Positions 1-6,113 of a stretch of DNA of 8,316 nt are shown here, piece after piece (the stretch's first letter is position 1; the number at the start of each line of letters is the position of its first letter). The stretch comes from an uncultured Clostridia bacterium (GTDB lineage: Bacteria; Bacillota; Clostridia; Oscillospirales; Ruminococcaceae): contig CAMNDR010000025.1 in NCBI GenBank assembly GCA_946535685.1, positions 1 to 8,316 on the forward strand. The letters are read 5' to 3'. A program made the translations under genes and the position numbers. The notes below the pieces were generated by a model that saw only the letters and a list, made by a program, of their open reading frames with translations, was not told the DNA's origin and ran no database searches.

Positions 1-566
1 AGCGCGGCTCGATGGGCAAGCCGAATCCGCTGTTCCACGTCATGCTCGTCGATCATGACCGGAATCCGGTGCCGGTGGGCGAGACAGGCGAGATCGTCAT
101 CGACACACGCGAGCGCATGCCGGAGGGGCTGTGCATGGGCTATGAGAAGAATGAGGAAGCCACTGCCCGCTATTTCCGGGGCGGCCTGTACGGCACCGGC
201 GATACGGCCTATATGGACGAGGACGGGTATTATTACTATGTCGGGCGTGTGGATGATGTCATCAAGTCGAGCGGCTACCGGATCGGGCCGTTTGAGGTCG
301 AGAGCGTGCTGATCCAGCACCCGGCGGTGATGGAATGTGCCGTGATCGGCGTGCCGGATGCGGAGCGCGGACAGCTTGTCAAGGCGGTCATCGTGCTGGC
401 GCCTGGGTTTACCGGCAGCGAGGCGCTGAAAAAGGAGCTGCAGACCTTTGTCAAGGAGCGTACAGCGCCTTACAAGTATCCGAGGGTGATCGAGTTCGCC
501 GAGAATCTCCCCAAGACGGTCAGCGGCAAGATCTGCTACAATATCCTGCGGGAGCAGGCAAAATAA
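1..566 (+). CDS. Acyl-CoA synthetase / AMP-dependent ligase, C-terminal part (5' end outside window)
   Basis: This is the last part of an adenylate-forming enzyme that activates a carboxylic acid as acyl-AMP and passes it to CoA. The frame is open from the left edge, so the true start is missing; about 187 residues remain of a family that is usually 500-560 long. Counting from the Met at position 12, the sequence shows the YGTGD motif (60-64), the hinge and core motif GRVDDVIKSSGYRI (78-91), then the mobile C-terminal domain (about 92-180) ending in LPKTVSGKI, where Lys173 is the expected catalytic lysine of the adenylation step. The style of the C-terminal domain resembles acetyl- or medium-chain acyl-CoA synthetases, but the acid-binding pocket lies in the missing part, so the substrate is unknown. 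It ends with TAA, 55 bases before the MATE gene, with a hairpin between them. A link to the pathway downstream is not shown. Confidence 0.9.
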   Translation, partial: RGSMGKPNPLFHVMLVDHDRNPVPVGETGEIVIDTRERMPEGLCMGYEKNEEATARYFRGGLYGTGDTAYMDEDGYYYYVGRVDDVIKSSGYRIGPFEVESVLIQHPAVMECAVIGVPDAERGQLVKAVIVLAPGFTGSEALKKELQTFVKERTAPYKYPRVIEFAENLPKTVSGKICYNILREQAK

Positions 567-571
567 GTCCG

Positions 572-594
572 GGACGAGAGCGCTGCTCTCGTCC
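572..594 (+). terminator. GC-rich hairpin between the acyl-CoA synthetase and MATE genes
   Basis: A perfect 10-bp stem (GGACGAGAGC at 572-581 with GCTCTCGTCC at 585-594) and a 3-base GCT loop starts 5 bases after the stop codon of the synthetase. It is followed only by TTCCTG, so the T-tract is poor. It could be a weak intrinsic terminator, or a stem that protects the 3' end of the upstream message. It suggests that the MATE-lyase pair may be separated transcriptionally from the synthetase, although I see no clear promoter in the remaining 27 bases. Confidence 0.5.
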
Positions 595-621
595 TTCCTG
601 CGGATGAGGAAGTGAAAAACT

Positions 622-1992
622 GTGGATACGGAGCAGGACGACAAGCGCATTGCGCTGCTGAGCCGTGAGAAACCTGCAAAGGCGATCATCCGGCTTGGCG
701 TGCCGCTGATCGCCGGCATGTGCATCATGGTGCTCTATAATTTGGTGGACACCTACTTCATCGGCAAGACCGGGGATGACTACCAGATGGCGGCAGTGAA
801 CCTCGCCTATCCGGTGATGATGGTCATGGTCGCTGTTTCCAATATGATCGGCACGGGCGCTGCGTCGCTCATTGCACGCTGCCTCGGAGCCGGCCGCAGG
901 GAGACGGCCGACCACACGGTCACGGTCGCCTTCTGGCTGACGGCGGCAGCGAGCGCTCTGGTGGGCGGTGTCGGGCTGCTGCTGCTTGACCCGCTCGTTC
1001 GTGGGCTCGGAGCGGGGGACAATACCTTTCTCTACACCCGGCAGTATGTCATGGTTTTGCTGCTCGGGAGCATCTTCACGATGGGAAGCTATACCTTCGG
1101 GTCGCTCCTGCGCAGTGAGGGCTCGGTGAAATATTCCGTCGCCGGGATGGTTGCCGGAACGGTCACGAATATTGTGCTCGATCCGGTCTTTATCTTCGTG
1201 CTCGGGATGCAGGTGCAGGGCGCTGCGATCGCAACGGTTCTCGGAAATGCCGTGAGCATGGGCATTTCACTTGCATTCTATCTCTGCGGGAGGACGCTGC
1301 TGCGGCCGTCTCTGCGCTATCTGAAACCGACGAAGGAGATCCTGGGCGAGATCTTCTGGGTGGGCGTTCCCGCCACGCTCGAAACGCTGCTGACATCGGC
1401 AGCGTATGTTGTCAACAATCGTTTGGCTGTGGATTACGGCGAGCTGACGGTCGCCGCCATGGGCATCGCACAGAAAATTCTCTCCCTCGGCAATTACGTC
1501 TACCAGGGATTTGCCGCCGGCACACAGCCGATCATGGGCTATAACTACGGTGCGAAGAATTATCCGAGAATGCTGCAGGTGCTCAGAGCCGGCGTGCTCA
1601 TCGTCAGCGGGACGGAGCTGTTTCTGATGCTGTGGTTCGGGATCCTGGCACCGGTATTGATCGACGTGTTCACGGACAGCCCGGAGGTTGTCCGGACGGG
1701 CAGCCATGTGCTGCGGACGATCATGTGGATCCTGCCCTTTGTCGGGGCGGTCTCCATGAGCCGGATGAGCTTTCAGGCGATGGGGAAGCCGCTGTATGCC
1801 TTTGCCATCACGCTTGTGCGGCAGCTCTTTCTGTATATCCCGCTGCTGCTTTTGCTGAACCGGGTGTTCGGCTTCGGCGGGATGCTCTGGGCGCAGCCTG
1901 TCACAGAGCTGATCATGATGGCTGCATCTGTTCTGCTGCTGTGGTTTACGATCCGGCATGAGCAGAATCATGCTACATTGATAGAGGAATAA
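622..1992 (+). CDS. MATE family multidrug/metabolite efflux transporter
   Basis: A 456-residue integral membrane protein of the MATE superfamily, which exports drugs or metabolites using a cation gradient. The length is typical for 12 membrane helices in two six-helix halves. The first helix region, LGVPLIAGMCIMVLYNLVDTY (25-45), followed by FIGKTGDDYQMAAVN, is the characteristic N-terminal signature of the clostridial members; the second half opens with the parallel stretch FWVGVPATLETLLTSAAYVVNN. The start is GTG at 622, chosen because GAGGA at 606-610 precedes it and the only nearby ATG (604) runs into a stop after three codons. The 11-base spacing is somewhat long. The next gene starts 4 bases after this stop codon, so the two are almost certainly co-transcribed. 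The substrate cannot be read from sequence. Context suggests, by inference only, the product of the neighbouring biosynthetic pathway or a toxic intermediate. Confidence 0.93.
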   Translation: MDTEQDDKRIALLSREKPAKAIIRLGVPLIAGMCIMVLYNLVDTYFIGKTGDDYQMAAVNLAYPVMMVMVAVSNMIGTGAASLIARCLGAGRRETADHTVTVAFWLTAAASALVGGVGLLLLDPLVRGLGAGDNTFLYTRQYVMVLLLGSIFTMGSYTFGSLLRSEGSVKYSVAGMVAGTVTNIVLDPVFIFVLGMQVQGAAIATVLGNAVSMGISLAFYLCGRTLLRPSLRYLKPTKEILGEIFWVGVPATLETLLTSAAYVVNNRLAVDYGELTVAAMGIAQKILSLGNYVYQGFAAGTQPIMGYNYGAKNYPRMLQVLRAGVLIVSGTELFLMLWFGILAPVLIDVFTDSPEVVRTGSHVLRTIMWILPFVGAVSMSRMSFQAMGKPLYAFAITLVRQLFLYIPLLLLLNRVFGFGGMLWAQPVTELIMMAASVLLLWFTIRHEQNHATLIEE

Positions 1993-1996
1993 TGCC

Positions 1997-3145
1997 ATGA
2001 GACATCATTTATACAATCCGGAATTCCGGTTCGTGAAGGAGCCGGAGCATTTCAACAAGCACACCGAGCGGGAACTGCTGCAGTACTGTCTTGGCGCGAC
2101 GATGTATGTCCCCGGGACAAAGGACTTCACCCCGAAGATCCTCTCCGGTGTGATGCCGGGACTGACCACGGTGGTGCTTTGTCTGGAGGATGCCTGCCCG
2201 GAGGATCAGGTCGAGGCGGCGGAGGCGAATATCCATCGTCTGCTCGATACGGTCACAGAGGCAGTGGAGGACGGAACGATCGACGAGGATCAGGTGCCGC
2301 TGATCTTCGTGCGCATCCGCAATCTGCCGCAGTTCAAGCGCTTCGGCGAGAGTCTGACACGGCATCAGGTCAAGTCGCTGTGCGGCATCAATTTCCCGAA
2401 ATTCAATGCCGGGAACGGCTATGAATATTTTGCCTATCTGCAGGAGCTGAACGAGCGCTTCTGCGACATTCTCTACGGCATGCCGATCATTGAGGACAGG
2501 GAAGTCGCCTATAAGGAGAGCCGCCTGGAGCAGCTCCTCGGCATCAAGCGTATTCTGGACAAGTACCATGATCTGGTGCTGCAGGTGCGTGTCGGCGGTA
2601 CGGATTTCTCATCCGTATTCGGGCTGCGGCGGAATGTGGACTATTCGATCTATGATATCACGGCAGTGCGGGACTGTCTGTCGGATATCGTGAATGTCTG
2701 CGGGCGGAACAATGACTACACCATTTCCGGCCCGGTCTGGGAATATTTCCGTGCGCCGAAGGAGCTCATGTTCGAGGATCTGCCGGAGCACGGGCTGGAG
2801 GATTACCTGATGAAGCGCATCCCGATCGTCAACAACGAGATCGACGGGCTGCTGCGTGAGGTCATCCTCGACAAGGCCAACGGCTTTGTCGGCCGGACGG
2901 TCATCCATCCGACGCATGTGAAATTCGTCAATGCGCTCATGGCGGTGACGAAAGAGGAGTATGACGATGCCTGTATGATCCTCGGCAATCCGCAGGGTGC
3001 CGTGATGAAGGGCTGCGGCGCCAACAAGATGAACGAGGTCAAGCCCCATACCAACTGGGCTGTCAAGATCTGGATGCGTGCGAGAGCCTACGGCGTGATC
3101 GAGAATGAAGCGGCATTTATCCGGCTGTTTGCGGCCGGGAAATAG
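1997..3145 (+). CDS. CitE/HpcH-like C-C bond lyase (TIM barrel) of the Ter-associated biosynthetic set
   Basis: A 382-residue TIM-barrel protein related to citrate lyase beta subunit and HpcH/HpaI aldolases, in the branch known as C-C_Bond_Lyase found beside Ter stress genes. Motifs in family order are CLEDA (62-66), FVRIRN (104-109), FPKF (133-136), MPIIED (162-167) with a likely metal-binding Glu166, GGTDFSS (200-206), and GRTVIHPTHV (299-308), which corresponds to the IHP motif of CitE. It is longer than ordinary CitE (about 290-300) because of insertions around 75-100 and 207-290. The family is expected to make or break a C-C bond next to a carboxylate or CoA thioester, using Mg2+; the substrate is unknown. 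AGAGGA at 1983-1988 lies 8 bases before the ATG. It follows the MATE gene by 4 bases and faces the ATP-grasp/PRTase operon, sharing its terminator hairpin. Partners of its pathway are encoded on the other strand. Confidence 0.88.
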   Translation: MRHHLYNPEFRFVKEPEHFNKHTERELLQYCLGATMYVPGTKDFTPKILSGVMPGLTTVVLCLEDACPEDQVEAAEANIHRLLDTVTEAVEDGTIDEDQVPLIFVRIRNLPQFKRFGESLTRHQVKSLCGINFPKFNAGNGYEYFAYLQELNERFCDILYGMPIIEDREVAYKESRLEQLLGIKRILDKYHDLVLQVRVGGTDFSSVFGLRRNVDYSIYDITAVRDCLSDIVNVCGRNNDYTISGPVWEYFRAPKELMFEDLPEHGLEDYLMKRIPIVNNEIDGLLREVILDKANGFVGRTVIHPTHVKFVNALMAVTKEEYDDACMILGNPQGAVMKGCGANKMNEVKPHTNWAVKIWMRARAYGVIENEAAFIRLFAAGK

Positions 3146-3149
3146 AACG

Positions 3150-3178
3150 AGCCCCCTGTTTCACCGAAACAGGGGGCT
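3150..3178. terminator. Intrinsic terminator shared by two convergent operons
   Basis: A perfect 13-bp inverted repeat (AGCCCCCTGTTTC at 3150-3162 with GAAACAGGGGGCT at 3166-3178) encloses a 3-base loop. It starts 4 bases after the lyase stop codon and lies 3 bases from the last codon of the minus-strand lipoprotein. The plus side continues TTTCTTATT, a good although interrupted T-tract. The minus side continues CGTTCTATTT, which is weaker. It should stop plus-strand transcripts efficiently and minus-strand transcripts at least partly. Confidence 0.88.
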
Positions 3179-3181
3179 TTC

Positions 3182-3775
3182 TTATTGCATCCGGGACTGG
3201 TAGATCTCATACAGGCTCTTGCCCTGATCCGCGGGGTTAAAATCGACATCCCTGGCGCTCGCTTTCCACGGGGAATCATCCGCCAGCATGTCGTAGGCCA
3301 GATTGTGCTGCTCCCATTCGTAGACCATGTCCTCGGGCGTGCGCCAGCTTTCATAATCCGCACTGTGAATGCGGTGCTCGGCGTGCAGTGCTTCGCAGAT
3401 GGCCAGCATCGCAGCGGGATCTGTGATCCGGTAGGAATCGCAGATCGTCCAGTTATCCGGCGTGTATTGCGCCTGAAACGTCTCATCGGCATAGACAAAG
3501 CTGTAATCCGTGCCGTTCCCGTCGGTATCCGTCAGGAGGATGACAGGCACTTCGGCAGTTTCTGACGCCGTTTCCGGCGCCGGGGCGCTCCCGTCTTCTG
3601 TCTGGGCAGGCGGATCGGTCACAGGCAATGTCTCCGGTGCAGCTTCAGCGGTCGTTTCAGACAGCGCATCGGTCTGCAGGATCTCCGTTGGCAGAGTCTC
3701 CTGCTGCAGCGGAGCACTGCCGCATCCGGTACAGAACAAAATCAGGAACATGGCAGGATACAGCCGCTTTTTCAT
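3182..3775 (-). CDS. Putative lipoprotein of unknown function, coupled to the HAD gene
   Basis: A 197-residue exported protein I cannot assign to a family. Starting at the ATG at 3775, it has a basic N-terminus (MKKR), a hydrophobic stretch (6-14) and Cys18 in FCTGC, a lipobox-like site that is slightly atypical because Cys, not Leu/Ala, sits at -3. Residues 21-75 form a Pro/Thr/Glu/Ala-rich, low-complexity linker, as is common between a lipid anchor and an outer domain. The folded part (about 76-197) contains DTDGNGTD (83-90), which resembles an acidic metal-binding turn, and a C-terminal block with WRTPEDMVYEWEQHN (144-158) and DVDFNPADQGKSLYEIY (177-193). Its start overlaps the HAD stop codon as ATGA, so translation is probably coupled. 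AGGAGG at 3783-3788 has ideal 7-base spacing to this ATG but only 1 base to the ATG two codons upstream, hence the choice of start. An extracytoplasmic role linked to the pathway is inference. Confidence 0.82.
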   Translation of the reverse strand: MKKRLYPAMFLILFCTGCGSAPLQQETLPTEILQTDALSETTAEAAPETLPVTDPPAQTEDGSAPAPETASETAEVPVILLTDTDGNGTDYSFVYADETFQAQYTPDNWTICDSYRITDPAAMLAICEALHAEHRIHSADYESWRTPEDMVYEWEQHNLAYDMLADDSPWKASARDVDFNPADQGKSLYEIYQSRMQ

Positions 3776-4524
3776 GAGCATTCCTCCTGCTCAACAGCGG
3801 CGATGACCTTCTGCATGGAAAATGGCTGCGTAAGCGGCATGGCCTGCGGGAGCAGCGCTGCGATCTCCGGCGGCGCAAAGGCATGCCCGCATGCCTGCAG
3901 CATCGGCACATCGAACAGGCTGTCACCGATGGCATAGGTCTGCGCATCACCGAAACGCTCAGTAAACCGCCGCACGGCTTCGCCTTTTGAGAGCGGTGCC
4001 GGGATGCAGTAGAGCTTCTTTCCGCTCTGCAGAACGTCCACGCCCGTTCCGCTGCAGCGTTCCCGCACTTTGTCCGGAAGATCCGGATCCTCTGTGCTGA
4101 CATAGAGCAGATAGGGCAGGATGTCGTGGACATGCGCCGGATCTGCCTGCGAGAGCAGGAGCGAGCGCACATCCTCCAGAACCGCCTGGAACGGCGCTGC
4201 ACGGCGCACGGATTCTGCCGCCCAGGCTTCATCCGGCTTGCCGTCTGCATACAGCACCGCCCCGTTGCAGAGCAGCGCATAGCGGTAGCCAAGCGCCTCC
4301 TGCAGCGGGGTGAGCCGCTGGTATTGTGCTTCCGTGCGGGTCGTCAGCGGTACAAAGAGCCGGTCATTCCGGGTACAGAAATCACGCAGCACTGCCAGAT
4401 TTTCCGTCTGGATATAGCTCTGCTCTCTGCCGTTCAGGTACTCCATCACGAGCGTTTTACCCGGCAGCGGATGCCGGTGGGAATAGATGACCGTCTGGTC
4501 AAGATCGGAAAATAGGATCTTCAT
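3772..4524 (-). CDS. HAD-superfamily hydrolase (Cof/sucrose-phosphatase-like, C2 cap), predicted phosphatase
   Basis: A 250-residue HAD phosphatase with all four motifs. Motif I is DLDQT (Asp7 nucleophile, Asp9 acid/base, Thr11). Motif II is PLTTRT (59-64). Motif III is Lys180 in LSKGEAVRRF. Motif IV is AIGDSLFDVPML (198-209) with the acidic pair Asp201/Asp205. The roughly 110-residue stretch between motifs II and III fits a C2-type cap, so the substrate is probably a small phosphorylated metabolite such as a sugar or nucleoside phosphate. In Ter-associated clusters a HAD enzyme is thought to dephosphorylate the intermediate made by the phosphoribosyltransferases; that is family-and-context inference. 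The ATG at 4524 has GAGG at 4530-4533 with 5-base spacing. The gene is separated from the StiP-type PRTase by the AT-rich island and overlaps the next gene by 4 bases (ATGA). Confidence 0.92.
   Translation of the reverse strand: MKILFSDLDQTVIYSHRHPLPGKTLVMEYLNGREQSYIQTENLAVLRDFCTRNDRLFVPLTTRTEAQYQRLTPLQEALGYRYALLCNGAVLYADGKPDEAWAAESVRRAAPFQAVLEDVRSLLLSQADPAHVHDILPYLLYVSTEDPDLPDKVRERCSGTGVDVLQSGKKLYCIPAPLSKGEAVRRFTERFGDAQTYAIGDSLFDVPMLQACGHAFAPPEIAALLPQAMPLTQPFSMQKVIAAVEQEECS
3783..3788 (-). promoter_or_regulatory. Ribosome binding site that fixes the lipoprotein start
   Basis: A perfect AGGAGG inside the last codons of the HAD gene lies 7 bases before the ATG at 3775 and 1 base before the in-frame ATG at 3781. 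The spacing supports the downstream start and a coupled ATGA junction. Confidence 0.8.
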
Positions 4525-4553
4525 GTATACCTCACGCTTGAAACTGATGTTTG

Positions 4554-4566
4554 ACGGGGGGCTTTC
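4554..4566 (-). other. Possible half of a broken terminator downstream of the low-GC gene
   Basis: On the minus strand the sequence GAAAGCCCCCCGT sits about 20 bases after the low-GC gene. It looks like the left arm of a terminator such as the one at 3150-3178, with which it shares the 11-base string AGAAAGCCCCC. No matching GGGGGGCTTT follows within the spacer, so no hairpin can form. It may be a decayed terminator or chance. Confidence 0.3.
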
Positions 4567-4582
4567 TAAGATAAATCAGTAT

Positions 4583-4999
4583 TTAGCGAAATACTTTTTC
4601 AAAGCCTTCCTGCCAATAGCACTTATCTATCCTATACTTATCAATACACCATTCTTTCCGATGAAATCTTTTTTTCATTTCATGCAATTGTGTTTTTGCT
4701 TCCTCCATACTTGAATAGCAGTCGCTTTCAACCACATCAATCTCATCCAGTTCATCATTTTCATTCCAGCCATAGATAATAAATACATCAAGCTGCGTTA
4801 TACTGGCATTAATGATGTTTTTTTCTTTGATCTGATAGGTAACAGGATAGTCTTTAAATCCGTTTACTTCTTGTTGATATTTCGCTGCTGTTTTTTCAGC
4901 AATAGAACGACTTGAAAAGAAACCTATATTGAATTCTTCGTTATGGTTATCATAGGAAGATTCCATATCCATCATAACAAGATTATAAACTATCTGCAT
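4583..4999 (-). CDS. Small acidic two-repeat protein of unknown function (DUF7336-like), low-GC insertion
   Basis: A 138-residue soluble protein with no signal peptide or membrane segment. It appears to hold two copies of one beta-alpha-beta-like unit. The first (about 2-62) has VYNLVM, then FFSSRSIAEKTAAKYQQ, then GFKDYPVTYQI. The second (about 71-133) has VFIIYGWNE, then CYSSMEEAKTQLHEMKK, then WCIDKYRID and YWQEGF. The ending IDKY..D...W.EGF resembles the DUF7336-type small proteins, some of which occur near toxin/immunity loci; this resemblance is from memory and is not a search result. The start ATG at 4999 has GGAG at 5007-5010 with 7-base spacing; an in-frame GTG at 5041 has no usable spacing. 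By hand count, positions 4621-4980 are about 33% GC, against about 60% next door, so the gene looks recently acquired. It lies in the same direction inside the operon and is probably transcribed with it. Confidence 0.78.
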   Translation of the reverse strand: MQIVYNLVMMDMESSYDNHNEEFNIGFFSSRSIAEKTAAKYQQEVNGFKDYPVTYQIKEKNIINASITQLDVFIIYGWNENDELDEIDVVESDCYSSMEEAKTQLHEMKKRFHRKEWCIDKYRIDKCYWQEGFEKVFR

Positions 5000-5006
5000 A
5001 GTAATG

Positions 5007-5010
5007 CTCC
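5007..5010 (-). promoter_or_regulatory. Ribosome binding site that fixes the start of the low-GC gene
   Basis: GGAG (within AGGAG) lies 7 bases before the ATG at 4999. The in-frame GTG at 5041 has AGGA directly abutting it, which leaves no room for initiation, so the shorter 138-residue product is preferred. Confidence 0.7.
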
Positions 5011-5061
5011 TGTAAATCCCAATTCCGCGCGGCAGATGCACTCCTGACGCAAGCTCCCCGC

Positions 5062-6111
5062 TTATGTATCCGCCAGATTCCGGATCAGTCCGCAGGCACG
5101 GTAATGCCGGAACGGATAGACCTCCAGTTCGATCTGCTTTTCGGCGGCAAGCTGATAGATATGGCCGAGAAATGCCGTATCATCGAGGCTGTGAACAAGG
5201 ATCTTCCACGGGATGCGCCGGAGCAGGACACGGGTCGTCTCCCCGATGCCAGGCTTGACGAAATTGATATCAGAAATGCCGAAATGCCGGGCGATCTCCT
5301 GCACTTCACCGATCGGCGAGCGGTCAGAGACCTCCTCCTCCGGGAAGATATAATCACAGCCGAACTGCGCTTCGACCTTTTCCAGAAACAGATTGGACAT
5401 GTCCGCCGGGGCATATTCCGCATAGTACATCGCCCCGTGAAAATCCTCCTCACCGATGATGTCACTCCGGCAGAAGGTGCGGCTGATGAGCCCGGAAACG
5501 GTCGAATTCAGGCAGGAACTCGGGATCAGGAAGTCCTGATGCGTCCCGCAGAGCTCTGTGACGCCTGCCGGATCGGACAGCACTGCCACACGGTCATCCA
5601 CGCCGGGAAAATCCTGCATCGCTTCCCGGAGCTGATTCCGGATGGCACCCTTGCCCGTCCAGCCGTCAATGAACTGGAGCTGCGAGGGCTTGTAGCGCTC
5701 CAGCAGATAGCGCATTGCATGTTTGTCGATGCCGCGCCCGCGGATGATGGAGATCGTATAGTGCGGCGCATCAATGCCGTGGAACTGCTGCAGATAGCGT
5801 TTGATGAGGATGCCGACCGGTGTGCCGGCTCTTGCAAGGGAAACCAGCACCAGATCCCGCCCTTTCTCGGCAAGGATGCGCTCGGCGATGCATTCGGTCG
5901 CCTTGGCGGTCGGTGCGGCATAATTGTCCAGCGCCGTCAGGAACGTGCGCTTGTAGATCTCAGAAGGCAGGCTCTCCTTGGGCAGCATCTCGGAATAATG
6001 CACGCCGGACTGGATCCGGCGCTCCCGCTCGGCATTGTCGAGCGGCTCGACCATGCCGGTGATATCCTTGAGCAGCATGGTCACGTCATGTTCAGAATAA
6101 CTTGTGCGCAT
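5062..6111 (-). CDS. StiP-family phosphoribosyltransferase with C-terminal PELOTA-type RNA-binding domain
   Basis: A 349-residue protein. The N-terminal region (about 30-270) matches the StiP/PRTase_1 family: HYSEMLPKESLPSEIY (38-53), SLARAGTPVG (91-100), and the likely PRPP-binding loop FIDGWTGKGAI (147-157). Some databases call StiP a cysteine protease; the phosphoribosyltransferase reading fits the loop better. The C-terminal region (about 275-349) has the PELOTA_1 pattern HSLDDTAFLGHIYQLA followed by VYPFRHYRACGLI, a small RNA-binding fold. Such a fusion suggests a base or RNA-linked substrate for the Ter-associated pathway, which is inference. The upstream gene ends TGATGATG. GAGG at 6118-6121 stands 6 bases before the ATG at 6111 and only 3 before the ATG at 6114, so I chose 6111; 6114 would add one Met. 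The coupled junction shows co-translation with the TRSP gene. The C-terminus precedes the AT-rich island. Confidence 0.87.
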   Translation of the reverse strand: MRTSYSEHDVTMLLKDITGMVEPLDNAERERRIQSGVHYSEMLPKESLPSEIYKRTFLTALDNYAAPTAKATECIAERILAEKGRDLVLVSLARAGTPVGILIKRYLQQFHGIDAPHYTISIIRGRGIDKHAMRYLLERYKPSQLQFIDGWTGKGAIRNQLREAMQDFPGVDDRVAVLSDPAGVTELCGTHQDFLIPSSCLNSTVSGLISRTFCRSDIIGEEDFHGAMYYAEYAPADMSNLFLEKVEAQFGCDYIFPEEEVSDRSPIGEVQEIARHFGISDINFVKPGIGETTRVLLRRIPWKILVHSLDDTAFLGHIYQLAAEKQIELEVYPFRHYRACGLIRNLADT

Positions 6112-6113
6112 CA

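Larger units (their letters stand above)
4540..5030. other. AT-rich island interrupting a GC-rich operon
   Basis: Base composition drops sharply here: 118 G/C in the 360 bases 4621-4980 (33%), while coding DNA on both sides is near 60%. The island contains one gene. The spacers on either side (58 bases to HAD, 62 bases to the PRTase) contrast with the overlapping junctions elsewhere in the operon. I see no transposase, no clear terminal inverted repeats and no convincing target duplication, so the mode of insertion is unknown. Boundaries are approximate. Confidence 0.75.

Noticed and set aside
1267..1998. 243-residue minus-strand open frame opposite the MATE gene
   Set aside because: It is rich in Gln/His/Arg with no domain and no membrane character, and is a mirror of the real transporter codons.
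3776..3781. ATG at 3781 as the lipoprotein start
   Set aside because: AGGAGG ends only 1 base before it; the ATG at 3775 has 7-base spacing and the ATGA overlap.
5000..5041. GTG start at 5041 for the low-GC gene
   Set aside because: AGGA directly abuts the GTG, so there is no initiation spacing, and the added 14 residues lie in GC-rich DNA unlike the gene itself. The ATG at 4999 has a proper site.
4530..5050. Imperfect direct repeat flanking the AT-rich island (GCGTCAGGAGTGCAT at right, GCGTGAGGTATACAT at left)
   Set aside because: The two strings differ at several positions, and both resemble ribosome binding site regions, so similarity may reflect function and not a target duplication.
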